Positions 26,714 to 38,046 are shown, numbered from the stretch's first letter. The stretch: 64,000 bases of DNA from Bacteroidota bacterium (GCA_016713925.1 JADJOH010000002.1:1178001-1242000), one strand, 5' to 3'. Notes: generated from the sequence alone by a model not told the origin. Numbers and translations are program-made.

Positions 26714-26930
26714 TTTGAAAATGGGTTGATCTCCCTGGCGGGAGACAGGTTTGAAGATTTGAAGATGGGTTGATCTCCCTGGCGGGAGACAGGTTTGTCG
26801 CGAGCTTTAGCTCGTGATCGCGAGCAAAAATCTCCGTAAGGAGATAGCGCCTCGCGAAAGATGAGATGAATTTGAAGATTTGAAAATGGATGAATTTGAA
26901 GATGGTTTTAATTACTGTTGGTACTTATTG
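26714..26930. repeat. TTTGAAGA/hairpin repeat cluster after dinB
   Basis: A 44-base unit occurs twice in tandem; each contains TTTGAAxATGGGTTGAT and the hairpin CTCCCTGGCGGGAG (26731-26744, 26775-26788). Then follow the hairpins GCGAGCTTTAGCTCG-TGA-TCGCGAG (about 26798-26823) and TCTCCGTAAGGAGA (26831-26844), then more TTTGAAGATT words. The same mixture recurs after 57437, and the last part resembles 35221-35339. Confidence 0.75.
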
Positions 26931-27001
26931 ATGGAGAGGCCTCGACTTGATTTATTTTGAATGCGCGATTTTTCAATTTTGACTCTTTATGTTGGGTGAG
27001 C

Positions 27002-29677
27002 TTATTGCTTCACAAACGTCGCTCTCATTTCTCCTGATTGAATCAGATAGATACCTGTGGAGAGATGATCTGTTTCAAGAGTAGCTGTTGATGTTGTGAT
27101 CGTTTTTGCGAGGATGAGTTTCCCATAAATATCCGTCAGCCTCAACTGCGCTTTCCCATTCTCCAATTGAATTCCGGAGATATTAATTGAATTCTCTGCG
27201 GGATTTGGGAAGACGAAGAGCTTCCCTTGTGTGGCTGTTGCAGATGGAATTCCAGTAGGGAGAATAATAATAGTTTTAGCTGTGTTGGTGATAACGGGCT
27301 CGTTGAAGTCGAAGTAAATGGCTGCGAAGTTGGTGATAGAATCTCCCGCGCTTAAATTTGTTTTAGGCTGAATGCGATAACGAACAAAGCCATGAGAGAG
27401 GGGTTCGTTGGTGTTGCTATCCACTAATAAAATATTTTCAAATTTAAATTCCATGTTCCGCTGGTAGTTGATCCAATTGAGATTGACGGGATGCGATGCG
27501 TTTACAAATTCGATGGTGGAGAGGTTGAGTTTGATGGTATCAATCGGATTCAGAATTTTTACTGTGAAAGCCGTATCGTTGCCGGTGTTTTGAAAGCGGA
27601 TGATGTACTCTAACCAGGGAAATGTGCTTAATTGCGTAGTGGTAAATGCAGCTTCGTTCACAAGTATATCATTGGGATCACAGGAGCCTGTGGTATATAT
27701 TTTCCAGTTGCTGTTATTGCAGCTTGGGTTGGCATCGGTGAGGTATGGTTCGATATGTACACTGCTGTTTATGAGGGTTCCGTTAAGAAGGCCGGGGTTG
27801 ACATGGACTGTTACGATAATGCTACCGGTTTGGAAGGGAGTCATCGCCGGCAGATTCCATAGCACTGAGTCAGGAGTGATTTGGCTTGGTGGGAGCGTCG
27901 CCGACTGAAATGTGATATTGCTGAAAGGGTAAAAAATCACTGTTGGTGTAACGGTGGTTGTACCGTAATTGCCATAACTAATTTGATAAAAGGCATTGAA
28001 GCCACTGCGGAAAGGCCCCATTGGTGTTATCGTTACACATACATCATCAAAAGTGCTCTGTGGTTGGAATGCAAAATCGTTGAGGGAATCTGTTTGTTGA
28101 TTTCCGGTGAAGGCAACGGTGTGCCAAAAAGGAGCAGGATTATACCATAATAATGATTGTGGAGACACTGTGAAATTCCCGGAATCCAACACCACAAGTG
28201 AATAGTTTCCATTTTGATCAGTAAAGGTAATTCGACCGGTATTCTGTTCGGTTATCTTCCTTGCAGTCAGAGATAGTTCTGCACTATCTTGTATCCCATT
28301 GCTGTTGCTATCAGCGAACAGCCGGCCGGTAATCCTATTAAATTTTTCAGTAAGTTTCACGATCCAATAATCATCACCTCCTATACAATTTGCCGATTTA
28401 TCTCCGGAAATACCGGATAAGGAATATCCGCCTAAAATATATCCTCCATCAACAGTTACTTGAGCAGACATTAATTCATCCCCTAAACTTCCCCCAATCG
28501 TATTCTGCCATTGAATGTTTCCTGCCGTATCCGTTTTTACTATCCAGTAATCTTTATCACCCAAATTAAATTCACTCTTATTTCCTGAGCTTCCGGAAAG
28601 TGAAGTTCCGCTTAAAATATAGCCCCCGTCAACAGTTTGCAGAATAGCGTTCAAATAATCAGATAAACTACCACCAATTGTATTCTGCCATTGGACCACT
28701 CCACTTGCATCGGTTTTTACGATCCAGTAATCTTGAAATCCTAAATTAACCTCGGTCTTATCGTCAGAGATGTGAGAATCAGAATGACCACCTACAATAA
28801 AGCCACCATCAGTAGTTTGCTGTATGGATGACAAAACATCAATACCATTACCCCCAATTGTATTTTCCCATTGTATATTTCCTAAGGAGTCAATTTTAAC
28901 TATCCAGTAATCAAAGACACCTAAACAATTTTCTGCTTTATCAACTGAAATATTTGAAGCGGAATAACCACCCAAAATAAATCCACCATCACTAGTTTGT
29001 TGTATAGAGCGTAAATAATCATAATCACTTCCACCCATCGAATTTTGCCATTGGATACTGCCTGTTGAATCGATTTTTACGATCCAGTAATCCCAACCAC
29101 CATACCCGACTTCTGTTTTATCTCCTGAGATGCCGGATAGGGACGATCCACCTAAAATATAGCCCCCATCAATGGTTTGTTGGAGTGTAGATAGTTGATC
29201 ATTATCATTTCCCCCAATCGTATTCTGCCATTGAATATTTCCAAATGAATCAATTTTAACAATCCAATAATCATCACCACCCATGCGGTTTTCTGTCTTA
29301 TCGCCGGAGATATCAGATAGAGAAGTTCCGCCCAAAATATATCCCCCATCAACAGTTTGCTCAATTGAAGAGTGTCTGTCGTTCCAACCGCCACCAATCG
29401 TATTCTGCCATTGGATATTCCCTGATGAATCGGTTTTTAGGATCCAATAATCATATCCTCCTAAACTATTTTCCGTCTTATCACCGGAAATAATGGATCT
29501 GGAAGATCCGCCTAAAAGATAACCCCCATCAGCAGTTTGCTCAATTGAAGACAGTTTATCACTCCAACTACCTCCTATGGTCTTCTGCCATTCGATTTCC
29601 TGACCTGACACAGAGAGTTTGATAAGTAGCAATAAAACACAAACAAGTTTAAAACGAAGAGTCCTTGTGACGTTCAT
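27002..29677 (-). CDS. Exported seven-repeat protein with DUF7619-like and T9SS sorting domains (paralogue 1)
   Basis: 891 residues. After a signal peptide (ending SVSGQ) come seven ~60-residue repeats with the consensus GGSxxDxLxSIQQTxDGGYILGG, then SxISGDKTEN, then DYWIVKTDSxGNIQWQNT. Seven such units would close into a seven-bladed beta-propeller. Next is an SdrD/B-like module (DSNSNGIQDSAELSL; EQNTGRITFTDQNGNY), a CARDB/DUF11-like beta-sandwich, then a DUF7619-like module (DPNDILVNE; IRFQNTGNDTAFTV; HGFVRYRIQPKT; AAIYFDFNEPVITNT), and a T9SS type A sorting domain ending ATFVKQ. It should be secreted and attached at the cell surface; ligand unknown. It is the last gene of the minus-strand array, 79 bp after paralogue 2. 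Confidence 0.87.
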   Translation of the reverse strand: MNVTRTLRFKLVCVLLLLIKLSVSGQEIEWQKTIGGSWSDKLSSIEQTADGGYLLGGSSRSIISGDKTENSLGGYDYWILKTDSSGNIQWQNTIGGGWNDRHSSIEQTVDGGYILGGTSLSDISGDKTENRMGGDDYWIVKIDSFGNIQWQNTIGGNDNDQLSTLQQTIDGGYILGGSSLSGISGDKTEVGYGGWDYWIVKIDSTGSIQWQNSMGGSDYDYLRSIQQTSDGGFILGGYSASNISVDKAENCLGVFDYWIVKIDSLGNIQWENTIGGNGIDVLSSIQQTTDGGFIVGGHSDSHISDDKTEVNLGFQDYWIVKTDASGVVQWQNTIGGSLSDYLNAILQTVDGGYILSGTSLSGSSGNKSEFNLGDKDYWIVKTDTAGNIQWQNTIGGSLGDELMSAQVTVDGGYILGGYSLSGISGDKSANCIGGDDYWIVKLTEKFNRITGRLFADSNSNGIQDSAELSLTARKITEQNTGRITFTDQNGNYSLVVLDSGNFTVSPQSLLWYNPAPFWHTVAFTGNQQTDSLNDFAFQPQSTFDDVCVTITPMGPFRSGFNAFYQISYGNYGTTTVTPTVIFYPFSNITFQSATLPPSQITPDSVLWNLPAMTPFQTGSIIVTVHVNPGLLNGTLINSSVHIEPYLTDANPSCNNSNWKIYTTGSCDPNDILVNEAAFTTTQLSTFPWLEYIIRFQNTGNDTAFTVKILNPIDTIKLNLSTIEFVNASHPVNLNWINYQRNMEFKFENILLVDSNTNEPLSHGFVRYRIQPKTNLSAGDSITNFAAIYFDFNEPVITNTAKTIIILPTGIPSATATQGKLFVFPNPAENSINISGIQLENGKAQLRLTDIYGKLILAKTITTSTATLETDHLSTGIYLIQSGEMRATFVKQ

Positions 29678-29756
29678 ATCCTTTAAAGTTAATAATCTAC
29701 TAGTGAGTTAACCGGAAACCTACACTGGTAAAATTTCCAATTAAAACTATAGACTA

Positions 29757-32453
29757 CTATTGCTTCATAAAGGTTGCACGGGATGCTCCGGATTGTAGTA
29801 GATAAAGTCCCGAGGGCAAATTTGTTGTTTCGAGATCGGCGATAGTTGATGTGACTGTTTTCTCAAAAATCAGTTTCCCATAGATATCCGTCAACCTCAA
29901 CTGCGCTCTCCCATTCTCCAATTGAATGCCGGAGATGTTGATTGTATTCTCCGAAGGATTTGGGAAGACATGCAATTTGCCGTGTGTTGGTGATGCAGAT
30001 GCAATTCCCGTAGGAAGAATAATACTGGTTTTAGCCGTATTGGTGATCACAGGTTCGTTAAAATCAAAGTAAATGGCAGCGAAGTTGGTGATAGAATCTC
30101 CTGCGGAAAGATTTGTTTTGGGTTGGATGCGATAACGAACAAAACCATGCGAGAGGGGTTCATTGGTGTTGCTGTCGGGGAGAAGAATGTTTTCAAACTT
30201 AAACTCCATGTTGCGTTGGTAGTTGATCCAGTTGAGGTTGACGGGATGCGATGCGTATACAAATTCGATGGTAGAAAGATTAAGTTTGTTGGTATCAATA
30301 GGGTTTAGAATTTTTACTGTGAAAGCCGTATCGTTCCCGGTGTTCTGAAAACGGATGATATAGTCCAGCCAGGGTGCGCTGCTGAGTTGTGTTGTGGTGA
30401 GGGTATCTTCGTTGACGAGAATATCATTCGGATCAAAGGAGCCGGTGGTGTACACTTCCCAATTGCTGTTATTGCAGCTTGGGTTATCGTCGGTGGCATA
30501 AGGCTCAATATGCGCACTGCTGTTGATGAGGGTGCCGATAGGGAGTCCGAGATTCACATTTACTGTGACTATGATGTTGCCGGTTTGGAAGGGAGTTAAT
30601 GAGGGTAGATTCCATATCACTGAATCAGGAAAGATTTGGGTAGGGGTAAGTGTTGCTGATTGAAAAGTGATATTACTATCTGGATAAAAATAAACAGTCG
30701 GCGAAACAGTGGAATTACCGTAGTTACCAAAAGTGATAGCATAACTTGCTGAAAAGCCGCTGCGGAAATTTCCCATAGGCGTAATCGTTACACAAACATC
30801 TTCAAATATGCCTTGAGGTTGAAATGCAAAATCGTTGAGGGAATCGGTTTGATTTATTCCTGTGAAAGAAACTGCTTTTGATATTGGCAAAGGACTAAAC
30901 CAATTCGCCAGCTGAGGAGTCAACGTAAAATTTCCAGAATCCAAAACAGATAAATTATAACTACCATTTTGATCAGTAAACGAAAAACGGCCAGTGTTTA
31001 ATTCAGTAATCTTCCATGCTTGCAATGGTGGTTCTCCGGCATCTAGTACGCTATTGCCATTTAAATCTGCATACACTTGTCCGAATATCATACTGAAACT
31101 TTCGGTCAATTTGATTACCCAGTAATCTTTTCTAACTATGGCTAGCCCCATGTTATTTTCTGTTTTATCTCCAGAAATATTTGAGTAAGAACATCCGCCC
31201 AAAATTATGCTTCCATCATCTGTCAGGCTTAGTGAATTCCAATCTTCGTTGAGGCTACCACCAATAGTATTTTGCCATTGTATATTTCCAAGGCTATCCG
31301 CTTTTACAATCCAATTGTCCAATTGTCCTACATTGTTTTCCGCTTTATCTCCTCCTATATTTGAATCAGAAAACCCACAAAAAACAAATCCACCACCTGG
31401 TGTTTCTCTAATCGTAGTCAAATAATCATTACCCCAACCTCCAATCGTATTTTGCCATTGGATATTTCCTAACCCATCCGTTTTTACAATCCAGTAATCT
31501 GGACCACAAACACCGCCTGAGGAGCCAACACAATTTTCAATCTTATCTCCAGAAATGGATGACCAAGAAAATCCACCTAAAATATATCCTCCATCGATCG
31601 TTTGCTCCATTGATGACAACTGATCATAATCACTTCCTCCTATAGTATTCTGCCATTGTATTACACCCACCGAATCGATTTTAACTATCCAATAATCACT
31701 AGACCCTAAACTATTTTCAGTTTTATCACCTGAAATATTGGATTCCGAGTGTCCTCCTAAAATATATCCACCATCAGTTGTCTGTTGAATTGAATTCAGT
31801 TGATCTAAGTTATCCCCACCAATCGTATTTTGCCACTGAATATTACCAATAGAATCGACTTTCACTACCCAAAAATCTCTACTGCCCAAATTATTTTCTA
31901 TTTTATCCCCTGAAACACCTGAGCTGGAACACCCACCTAAAATATAGCCATGATCTAAAGTCTGTTGAATAGAAGTCAAATAATCATCTAAACTCCCACC
32001 TATCGTATTCTGCCACTGAATAAAACCAATAGAATCAATTTTCACAATCCAAAAATCTCTTTCGCCTATACAATTTTCCGATTTATCTCCTGAAATGCTC
32101 GACAATGAAAACCCTCCTAAAATATAACCACCATCTAAAGTTTGAACAAGAGTGTTTAAGTTATCATACCCACTTCCTCCAATGGTATTTTGCCATTGGA
32201 TATTTCCTAAAGAATCGGTTTTAACAATCCAATAATCTTCTAAGCCTAAACTGTTTTCTGTCTTATCTGCAAATATGTCCGAATCAGAAAACCCACCCAC
32301 AATATAACCCTTATCGGTGGTCTGTTGAATGGACGTCAGCCAATCTTCTCTTAAACCGCCAATGGTATTCTGCCAATCGATTTCTTGACCAAATGTTGGC
32401 AGGTTGGTAAGCAGAAATAAAACTATTAGACGCATAAAAACGGATAAACGCAT
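29757..32453 (-). CDS. Exported seven-repeat protein, paralogue 2
   Basis: 898 residues from MRLSVFMRLIVLFLL (signal peptide ending PTFGQ); an ATG nine codons upstream is less likely. It has seven repeats of the family type (first LREDWLTSIQQTTDKGY, last SLNEDWNSLSLTDDGS). Repeats 6 and 7 are the most divergent, with a Gly-rich GGGFVFCG variant, and repeat 5 has an insertion (VGSSGGVCGPD). The domains behind the repeats are as in paralogue 1. From the SFDPNDILV motif to the C-terminus it is almost identical to paralogue 5 (shared HVFPNPSENTINISGIQLEN), far more than in the repeats, which suggests recent gene conversion of the 3' half. The spacing to paralogue 3 is 88 bp. Confidence 0.87.
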   Translation of the reverse strand: MRLSVFMRLIVLFLLTNLPTFGQEIDWQNTIGGLREDWLTSIQQTTDKGYIVGGFSDSDIFADKTENSLGLEDYWIVKTDSLGNIQWQNTIGGSGYDNLNTLVQTLDGGYILGGFSLSSISGDKSENCIGERDFWIVKIDSIGFIQWQNTIGGSLDDYLTSIQQTLDHGYILGGCSSSGVSGDKIENNLGSRDFWVVKVDSIGNIQWQNTIGGDNLDQLNSIQQTTDGGYILGGHSESNISGDKTENSLGSSDYWIVKIDSVGVIQWQNTIGGSDYDQLSSMEQTIDGGYILGGFSWSSISGDKIENCVGSSGGVCGPDYWIVKTDGLGNIQWQNTIGGWGNDYLTTIRETPGGGFVFCGFSDSNIGGDKAENNVGQLDNWIVKADSLGNIQWQNTIGGSLNEDWNSLSLTDDGSIILGGCSYSNISGDKTENNMGLAIVRKDYWVIKLTESFSMIFGQVYADLNGNSVLDAGEPPLQAWKITELNTGRFSFTDQNGSYNLSVLDSGNFTLTPQLANWFSPLPISKAVSFTGINQTDSLNDFAFQPQGIFEDVCVTITPMGNFRSGFSASYAITFGNYGNSTVSPTVYFYPDSNITFQSATLTPTQIFPDSVIWNLPSLTPFQTGNIIVTVNVNLGLPIGTLINSSAHIEPYATDDNPSCNNSNWEVYTTGSFDPNDILVNEDTLTTTQLSSAPWLDYIIRFQNTGNDTAFTVKILNPIDTNKLNLSTIEFVYASHPVNLNWINYQRNMEFKFENILLPDSNTNEPLSHGFVRYRIQPKTNLSAGDSITNFAAIYFDFNEPVITNTAKTSIILPTGIASASPTHGKLHVFPNPSENTINISGIQLENGRAQLRLTDIYGKLIFEKTVTSTIADLETTNLPSGLYLLQSGASRATFMKQ

Positions 32454-32541
32454 ATCATTTTCATATTTTAAAATTAACATTCCACTTTCAAATTAATCGA
32501 AAATCATACCTGGTAAAATCTTCAATTATAATTATAGACTG

Positions 32542-35211
32542 TTATTTCTTCACAAAGGTTGCACGCAAATCACCGGATTTTATAAAATAAATTCCACTGG
32601 AGAGATTATTGGTTTCTATGATAGTGGTTATTGATGATATAGTTTTTTCGAGGATGAGTTTCCCATAGATATCAGTAAGCCTCAACTGCGCTTTCCCATT
32701 CTCCAATTGAATCCCGGAGATATTAAGGTTATTCTCTGTGGGATTTGGGAAGACATGTAATTTATCGGGTAGTGGAGTTGCAGATGTCATTCCCGTAGGA
32801 AGACTAATGATTGTTCTTACCGTATTGGTGATGACAGGCTCATTGAAGTCGAAAAATATGGCAGCAAAGTTGGGAATAGTATCGCCGGCGCTGAGATTTG
32901 TTTTAGGCTGGATGCGATAGCGAACAAAGCCATGCGAGAGGGGTTCATTGGTGTTGCTGTCGGGAAGGAGAATATTTTCAAATTTAAACTCCATGTTGCG
33001 CTGGTAGTTGATCCAGTTCAGGTTGACCGGATGCGAGGCGTTGGTGAATTCGAAAGTGGAGAGATTGAGTTTGTTAGTGTCAATCGGATTCAGAATTTTT
33101 ACGGTGAAAGCTGTATCATTACCGGTGTTTTGAAAGCGGATGATGTATTCCAGCCAGGGTGCGTTGCTGAGTTGGGTGGTGGTGAGGGTATCTTCGTTGA
33201 CGAGGATATCATTCGGATCAAAGGAGCCTGTGGTGTACACTTCCCAGTTGCTGTTATTGCAGCTTGGGTTATCATCGGTGGCATACGGCTCAATATGCGC
33301 ACTGCTGTTGATGAGCGTGCCGATGGGTAGTCCTATGTTTACATTTACAGTGACGATAATGCTGCCGGTTTGGAAAGGGGTTAAGGCGGGCAAATTCCAG
33401 AGCACTGAATCAGGAGTGATTTGAGACGGGGGAGGTGTGGATGATTGAAAGGTGACATTATTATACGGAAAAAAATATACTGTAGGCGAAACGGTCGTGT
33501 TGCCATAATTTCCGTAACTGATCATATATCTTGCAATGAAACCGCTGCGGAAACGTCCCATAGGAGTAATCTTAATACATACATCTTCAAAAGTACCTTG
33601 TGGTTGAAATGCGAAATCATTGAATTTATCGGTTTGATGGAATCCGGGAAAGTTTGCTGATTGAGTAGCGGGAACAGGATTCCACCAATTCAGTATTTGA
33701 GGTGAAACAGAAAAGCTTCCTGTATCCAATACAGAAATCGTATAATTTCCATTTTGATCCGTGAAAGTGAATCGACCGGTATTTTGTTCAGTAATTTTCA
33801 TTCCCACTAAAGGGGGTTCTCCACTATCCGGAATGCCATTGGTATTCAAATCAGCGCACAATTGTCCGCGAATTAAATTGAACTTATCGGTTAATTTTAT
33901 AATCCAGTAATCATACCCTCCTACACAATTTTCTGTCTTATCTCCTGAGATGCTAGATTGGGAAGATCCGCCCATAATGTATCCCCCATCCATCGTTTGG
34001 CTTATTGGGCGTATCCAATCATTATCACTTCCTCCAATGGTATTCTGCCATTGAATGGATCCAGTTTCATCCAATTTAATGACCCAAATATCAACACCTC
34101 CCTGGGTATACTCCGTTTTATCTCCTGAAATAAAAGAAGTCGCAAGCCCACCTGCAATATATCCGCCATCACTAGTTTGTTTAACTGAATACAACATTTC
34201 ACTAATATTTCCCCCCAGAGTTCTCTGCCATTCAATAACCCCCATTGAATCTGTTTTTACTATCCAATAATCCTGATACCCCCGACAATCCTCAGATTTA
34301 TCTCCTGAAATACTTGAATAAGACCATCCACCTAAAATATAACCGGAATCAGCAGTTTGTTGAATGCTTTGCAATTCATCGACATTATTTCCTCCTATGG
34401 TATTCTGCCATTGAATGTTTCCAATGGAATCAGTTTTTACTATCCAATAATCATGGCTAGTGCTGTTTTCCGTCTTATCTCCTGAAATGTTTGAATTGGA
34501 ATATCCGCCTAAAATATACCCTCCATCAAAAGTTTGTTGAACGGAGTGTAGGTAATCCCTTTTATTTCCTCCAATTGTATTCTGCCATTGAATGTTCCCC
34601 AACGAATTGGTTTTTACTATCCAATAATCGTAATCACCCTGACTATTCTCTGTTTTATCTCCTGAAATAAAGGATGACGATCTTCCCCCTAAAATATATC
34701 CCCCGTCGGTGGTTTGTTGAATTGAATTTAATGCCTCACCTACACTTCCCCCAATGGAATTCTGCCATTGAATGACTCCTAATGAATCTGTTTTAATTAT
34801 CCAATAATCTGCATAACCAAACGGCGACTCCGTTTTATCTCCTGAAATATCAGAATCTGACCATCCGCCTAAAATAAAACCATTATCGGTGGTTTGAGCA
34901 ATCGAGTAAAGGTAATCAATACCCGTCCCTCCAATGGTATTCTGCCATTGGATATTACCCTTGGAGTCGGTTTTCACAATCCAATAATCATTGTCCCCGT
35001 GAGAATTCTCGGTTTTATCTCCTGAAATATTAGAAGTGGAAAACCCTCCCAGTATATACCCCCCATCGGAGGTCTGCTTTAGTCAAAACAACTCGTCTGT
35101 ACCCGATCCTCCAATTGTTTTTTCCCATTCAATTTCCTGAGCGAAAACGGGTTTGAATGCTAATGAAAGCAAACAAAAAATGTATAGTGCAAAGTTATAA
35201 ATTTTAGTCAT
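32542..35211 (-). pseudogene. Exported seven-repeat protein, paralogue 3, interrupted by a stop codon
   Basis: The intact frame runs 34977-32542 (811 residues) and begins in the middle of the first repeat. Upstream in the same frame lie the signal peptide (MTKIYNFALYIFCLLSLAF, cleavage after FAQ) and the start of repeat 1 (EIEWEKTIGGSGTDELF), then TGA at 35083-35085 where the siblings have Ser. One substitution (TCA to TGA) explains it. With the stop read through, the protein has seven repeats like its siblings, then the SdrD/B-like, DUF7619-like and sorting domains (ending ATFVKK). Any internal start would lack a signal peptide, so the protein could not be exported. ATG 35217 is an alternative start two codons earlier. 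Confidence 0.8.
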
Positions 35212-35220
35212 GAGCATACA

Positions 35221-35339
35221 ATTTGAAGATTTATCAATTTTAAAATTTGAAGATGTTTTTAATTAGAGGTAGATAATTGAGAGCCATTTTATTTGGTAAT
35301 GCTTTATTTGAAGATGATACTTTCGAAATTAATTTGAGG
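35221..35339. repeat. TTTGAAGA words between paralogues 4 and 3
   Basis: ATTTGAAGATG followed by TTTTTAATTA at about 35248-35268 parallels TTTGAAGATGGTTTTAATTA at 26894-26913, downstream of paralogue 1. The duplicated unit therefore seems to include the 3' flank. Confidence 0.45.
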
Positions 35340-38018
35340 TTATTGCTTCACAAAGGTGGCTCTCAATTCACCAGATTGAATCAAATATATTCCTAAAGAG
35401 AGATTAATTGTTTCAAGTGTTGTCGTTATTGATGATATCGTTTTTTCTAAGATAAGTTTCCCATAAATATCCGTTAATCGTAATTGTGCTTTTCCGTTTT
35501 CGAGTTGGATGCCGGAGATGTTTAATGTGCTTTCTGCGGGATTTGGGAAGACATGTAATTTTCCTAGTGTTGGTGATGCAGATGCAATTCCGGTAGGAAG
35601 AAGAATAATAGTTTTAGCTGTGTTGGTGATCTCGGGTTCATTAAAATCAAAGTAAATGGCTGCGAAGTTGGTGATAGAATCTCCCGCGCTTAAATTTGTT
35701 TTGGGCTGGATGCGATAACGAACAAAGCCATGCGAGAGGGGTTCGTTAGTACTGCTGTCGGGAAGAAGAATATTTTCAAATTTAAACTCCATGTTACGCT
35801 GGTAGTCGATCCAGTTGAGATTGACGGGATGCGATGCGTTTACAAATTCGATGGTGGAAAGGTTGAGTTTATTGGTATCAATAGGGTTTAGAATTTTTAC
35901 TGTGAATGCCGTATCGTTGCCGGTATTTTGAAAGCGGATGATATACTCCAGCCAGGGTGCGTTGCTGAGTTGGGTGGTGGTGAGGGTGTCTTCACTCACC
36001 AAAATATCGTTGGGATCAAAAGAGCCGGAAAGCAATACTTGTGAAGTTGCGAAATTACAAGTTGGATCTGCATCATTGGCGAGAGGTTCAATTCGTACAT
36101 TTGAATTTACCGGTGAACCAATTTGTAAACCCGGATCAATATTTATTGTCAGAACAATATTTCCGGTTTGAAAGGGGGCCAATGCCGGCAAGGTCCATAC
36201 AACTGAATCAATGGATATTAATGTTGGTAGAATTGATGCGGTGATATAATTTAAAATTGAATCCGGGAAGAAAACTACAGATGGAGAAATGGTCGTATTA
36301 CCATTATTGGAATAACTAATTGCATACGAAGCATTAAATCCACTCCGGAAGTTACCTAATGGAACAATACTAACACAAACGTCATTAAAAACCCCAGTTG
36401 GTTGAAAAGCAAAATCGTTGATAGAATCAGTTAGCTGAATTCCGCTGAAAGAAACACTTTGTGATGAGGGTACGGAGTTATACCAGTTCACTGTTTGCGG
36501 TGACACCGTGAAATTTCCGGAATCCAATACAGACACCGAGTAATTACCATTTTGATCGCTAAAGGCAAAACGACCGGTATTCTGCTCCATAATCTTCCGT
36601 GACAATAGTGGGGGTTCTCCGCTGTCCTGAGCGCCGTTGCTGTTAAGGTCAGCATACAACTTACCGTTAATCAAATTATAATTAGTAGTTAGTTTTACGA
36701 TCCAGTAATCACCACCTACCCCTAAACTTATTTCTGTTTTATCACCGGAGATATTGGAATCAGAATTTCCACCCAATATAAAGCCTCCATCGATAGTTTG
36801 CACAATTGAGTAAGTGAAATCATCGGTATTTCCTCCAAGTGTATTCTGCCACTGAATATTCCCTGCCCCATCGGTTTTTACGATCCAGTAATCCCACCCG
36901 CCCAAAATATTCTCCGTTTTATCGCCGGAGAAATAAGATTCCGAATATCCAACACAAACATATCCGCCATCCGTGGATTGTTCAAGAGACAATAAATAAT
37001 CCTTTAAACTCCCGCCAATTGTATTCTGCCATTGGATAGTCCCTGTTGAATCGGTTTTAACGATCCAGTAGTCAACACCTCCCATACTGTTTTCCGTCTT
37101 ATCTCCGGAGATATAAGATTCTGAATAACCTCCCAAAATATAGCCTCCATCAGTGGTTTGCTTTATGGATTGCAACTGATCATTAGAACTCCCTCCAATT
37201 GTATTTTGCCATTGGATATTCCCCGTTGAATCAGTTTTTACTATCCAATAATCCCTCCCTCCTAAATTATTTTCTGTCTTATCTCCGGTGATGTTTGATA
37301 AAGAATATCCCCCCAATATAAAGCCCTCGTCTGTGGTTTGATTTATAGAGTACAAAATATCACTAGAACTCCCCCCAATTGTATTCTGCCATTGGACATT
37401 CCCTGTTGAATCGGTTTTTACAATCCAGTAGTCATTCCCTCCTATACTATTTTCTGACTTATCTCCTGAGATATTCGAAGATGAATAGCCCCCTAAAATA
37501 TAACCGCCGTCAGTAGTTTGCTCAATTGAGAACAAATATTCATACCCACTTCCACCAATCGTATTCTGCCATTGGATAGTCCCCATCGCATCGGTTTTTA
37601 CCATCCAATAATCAGTACCTCCTAAACAATTTTCTGTCTTATCTCCGGAGATGTTGGAATCGGATGATCCACCCAAAATAAATCCACCATCAGAGGTCTG
37701 CTTTATAGATTGCAATTGATCAGTTTCACTACCACCAATCGTATTTTGCCACAGGATATTACCCGCACTATCGGTTTTTACGATCCAGTAATCATAAACC
37801 CCTAAACCATTTTCTGTTTTGTCTGCGGAGATGTTTGACGAGGAATACCCACCTAAAATATAACCCCCGTCTGCGGTTTGCTGAATAGATGTAAATAAAT
37901 CATCTCCACTCCCCCCAATCGTATTCTGCCATTCGATTTCTTGGGAGAATACATTTGAAGTACTCAACAATAAAAGTAAAGTCCATTTTAGAAGAAAACT
38001 AATTCTGATTTTTTGCAT
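35340..38018 (-). CDS. Exported seven-repeat protein, paralogue 4
   Basis: 892 residues and the most regular member. The signal peptide (MQKIRISFLLKWTLLLLLST, ending VFSQ) is followed by seven ~60-residue repeats, about residues 32-452, with near-consensus DYWIVKTDSTGNIQWQNT in most. The SdrD/B-like module is clear (LYADLNSNGAQDSGEPPLLS). The middle beta-sandwich (VNSNVRIEPLANDADPTC; VLLSGSFDPND) differs from the other paralogues, whereas everything after DPNDILV is nearly identical to them. This is a mosaic pattern. It starts 28 bp after the stop of paralogue 5, so paralogues 6, 5 and 4 probably share a transcript. Its 3' flank contains TTTGAAGATG words similar to the 3' flank of paralogue 1. 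Confidence 0.88.
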   Translation of the reverse strand: MQKIRISFLLKWTLLLLLSTSNVFSQEIEWQNTIGGSGDDLFTSIQQTADGGYILGGYSSSNISADKTENGLGVYDYWIVKTDSAGNILWQNTIGGSETDQLQSIKQTSDGGFILGGSSDSNISGDKTENCLGGTDYWMVKTDAMGTIQWQNTIGGSGYEYLFSIEQTTDGGYILGGYSSSNISGDKSENSIGGNDYWIVKTDSTGNVQWQNTIGGSSSDILYSINQTTDEGFILGGYSLSNITGDKTENNLGGRDYWIVKTDSTGNIQWQNTIGGSSNDQLQSIKQTTDGGYILGGYSESYISGDKTENSMGGVDYWIVKTDSTGTIQWQNTIGGSLKDYLLSLEQSTDGGYVCVGYSESYFSGDKTENILGGWDYWIVKTDGAGNIQWQNTLGGNTDDFTYSIVQTIDGGFILGGNSDSNISGDKTEISLGVGGDYWIVKLTTNYNLINGKLYADLNSNGAQDSGEPPLLSRKIMEQNTGRFAFSDQNGNYSVSVLDSGNFTVSPQTVNWYNSVPSSQSVSFSGIQLTDSINDFAFQPTGVFNDVCVSIVPLGNFRSGFNASYAISYSNNGNTTISPSVVFFPDSILNYITASILPTLISIDSVVWTLPALAPFQTGNIVLTINIDPGLQIGSPVNSNVRIEPLANDADPTCNFATSQVLLSGSFDPNDILVSEDTLTTTQLSNAPWLEYIIRFQNTGNDTAFTVKILNPIDTNKLNLSTIEFVNASHPVNLNWIDYQRNMEFKFENILLPDSSTNEPLSHGFVRYRIQPKTNLSAGDSITNFAAIYFDFNEPEITNTAKTIILLPTGIASASPTLGKLHVFPNPAESTLNISGIQLENGKAQLRLTDIYGKLILEKTISSITTTLETINLSLGIYLIQSGELRATFVKQ

Positions 38019-38046
38019 GATGGTAAAATTTATTAAAATTAAATAT

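Noticed and set aside
32738..33660. Several plus-strand open frames inside the paralogue array
   Set aside because: They repeat at the same place in each paralogue as antisense images of the conserved 3' half and have no independent features.
35083..35085. In-frame TGA as selenocysteine or programmed readthrough
   Set aside because: The siblings have an ordinary Ser, there is no catalytic context and no SECIS-like element was seen.
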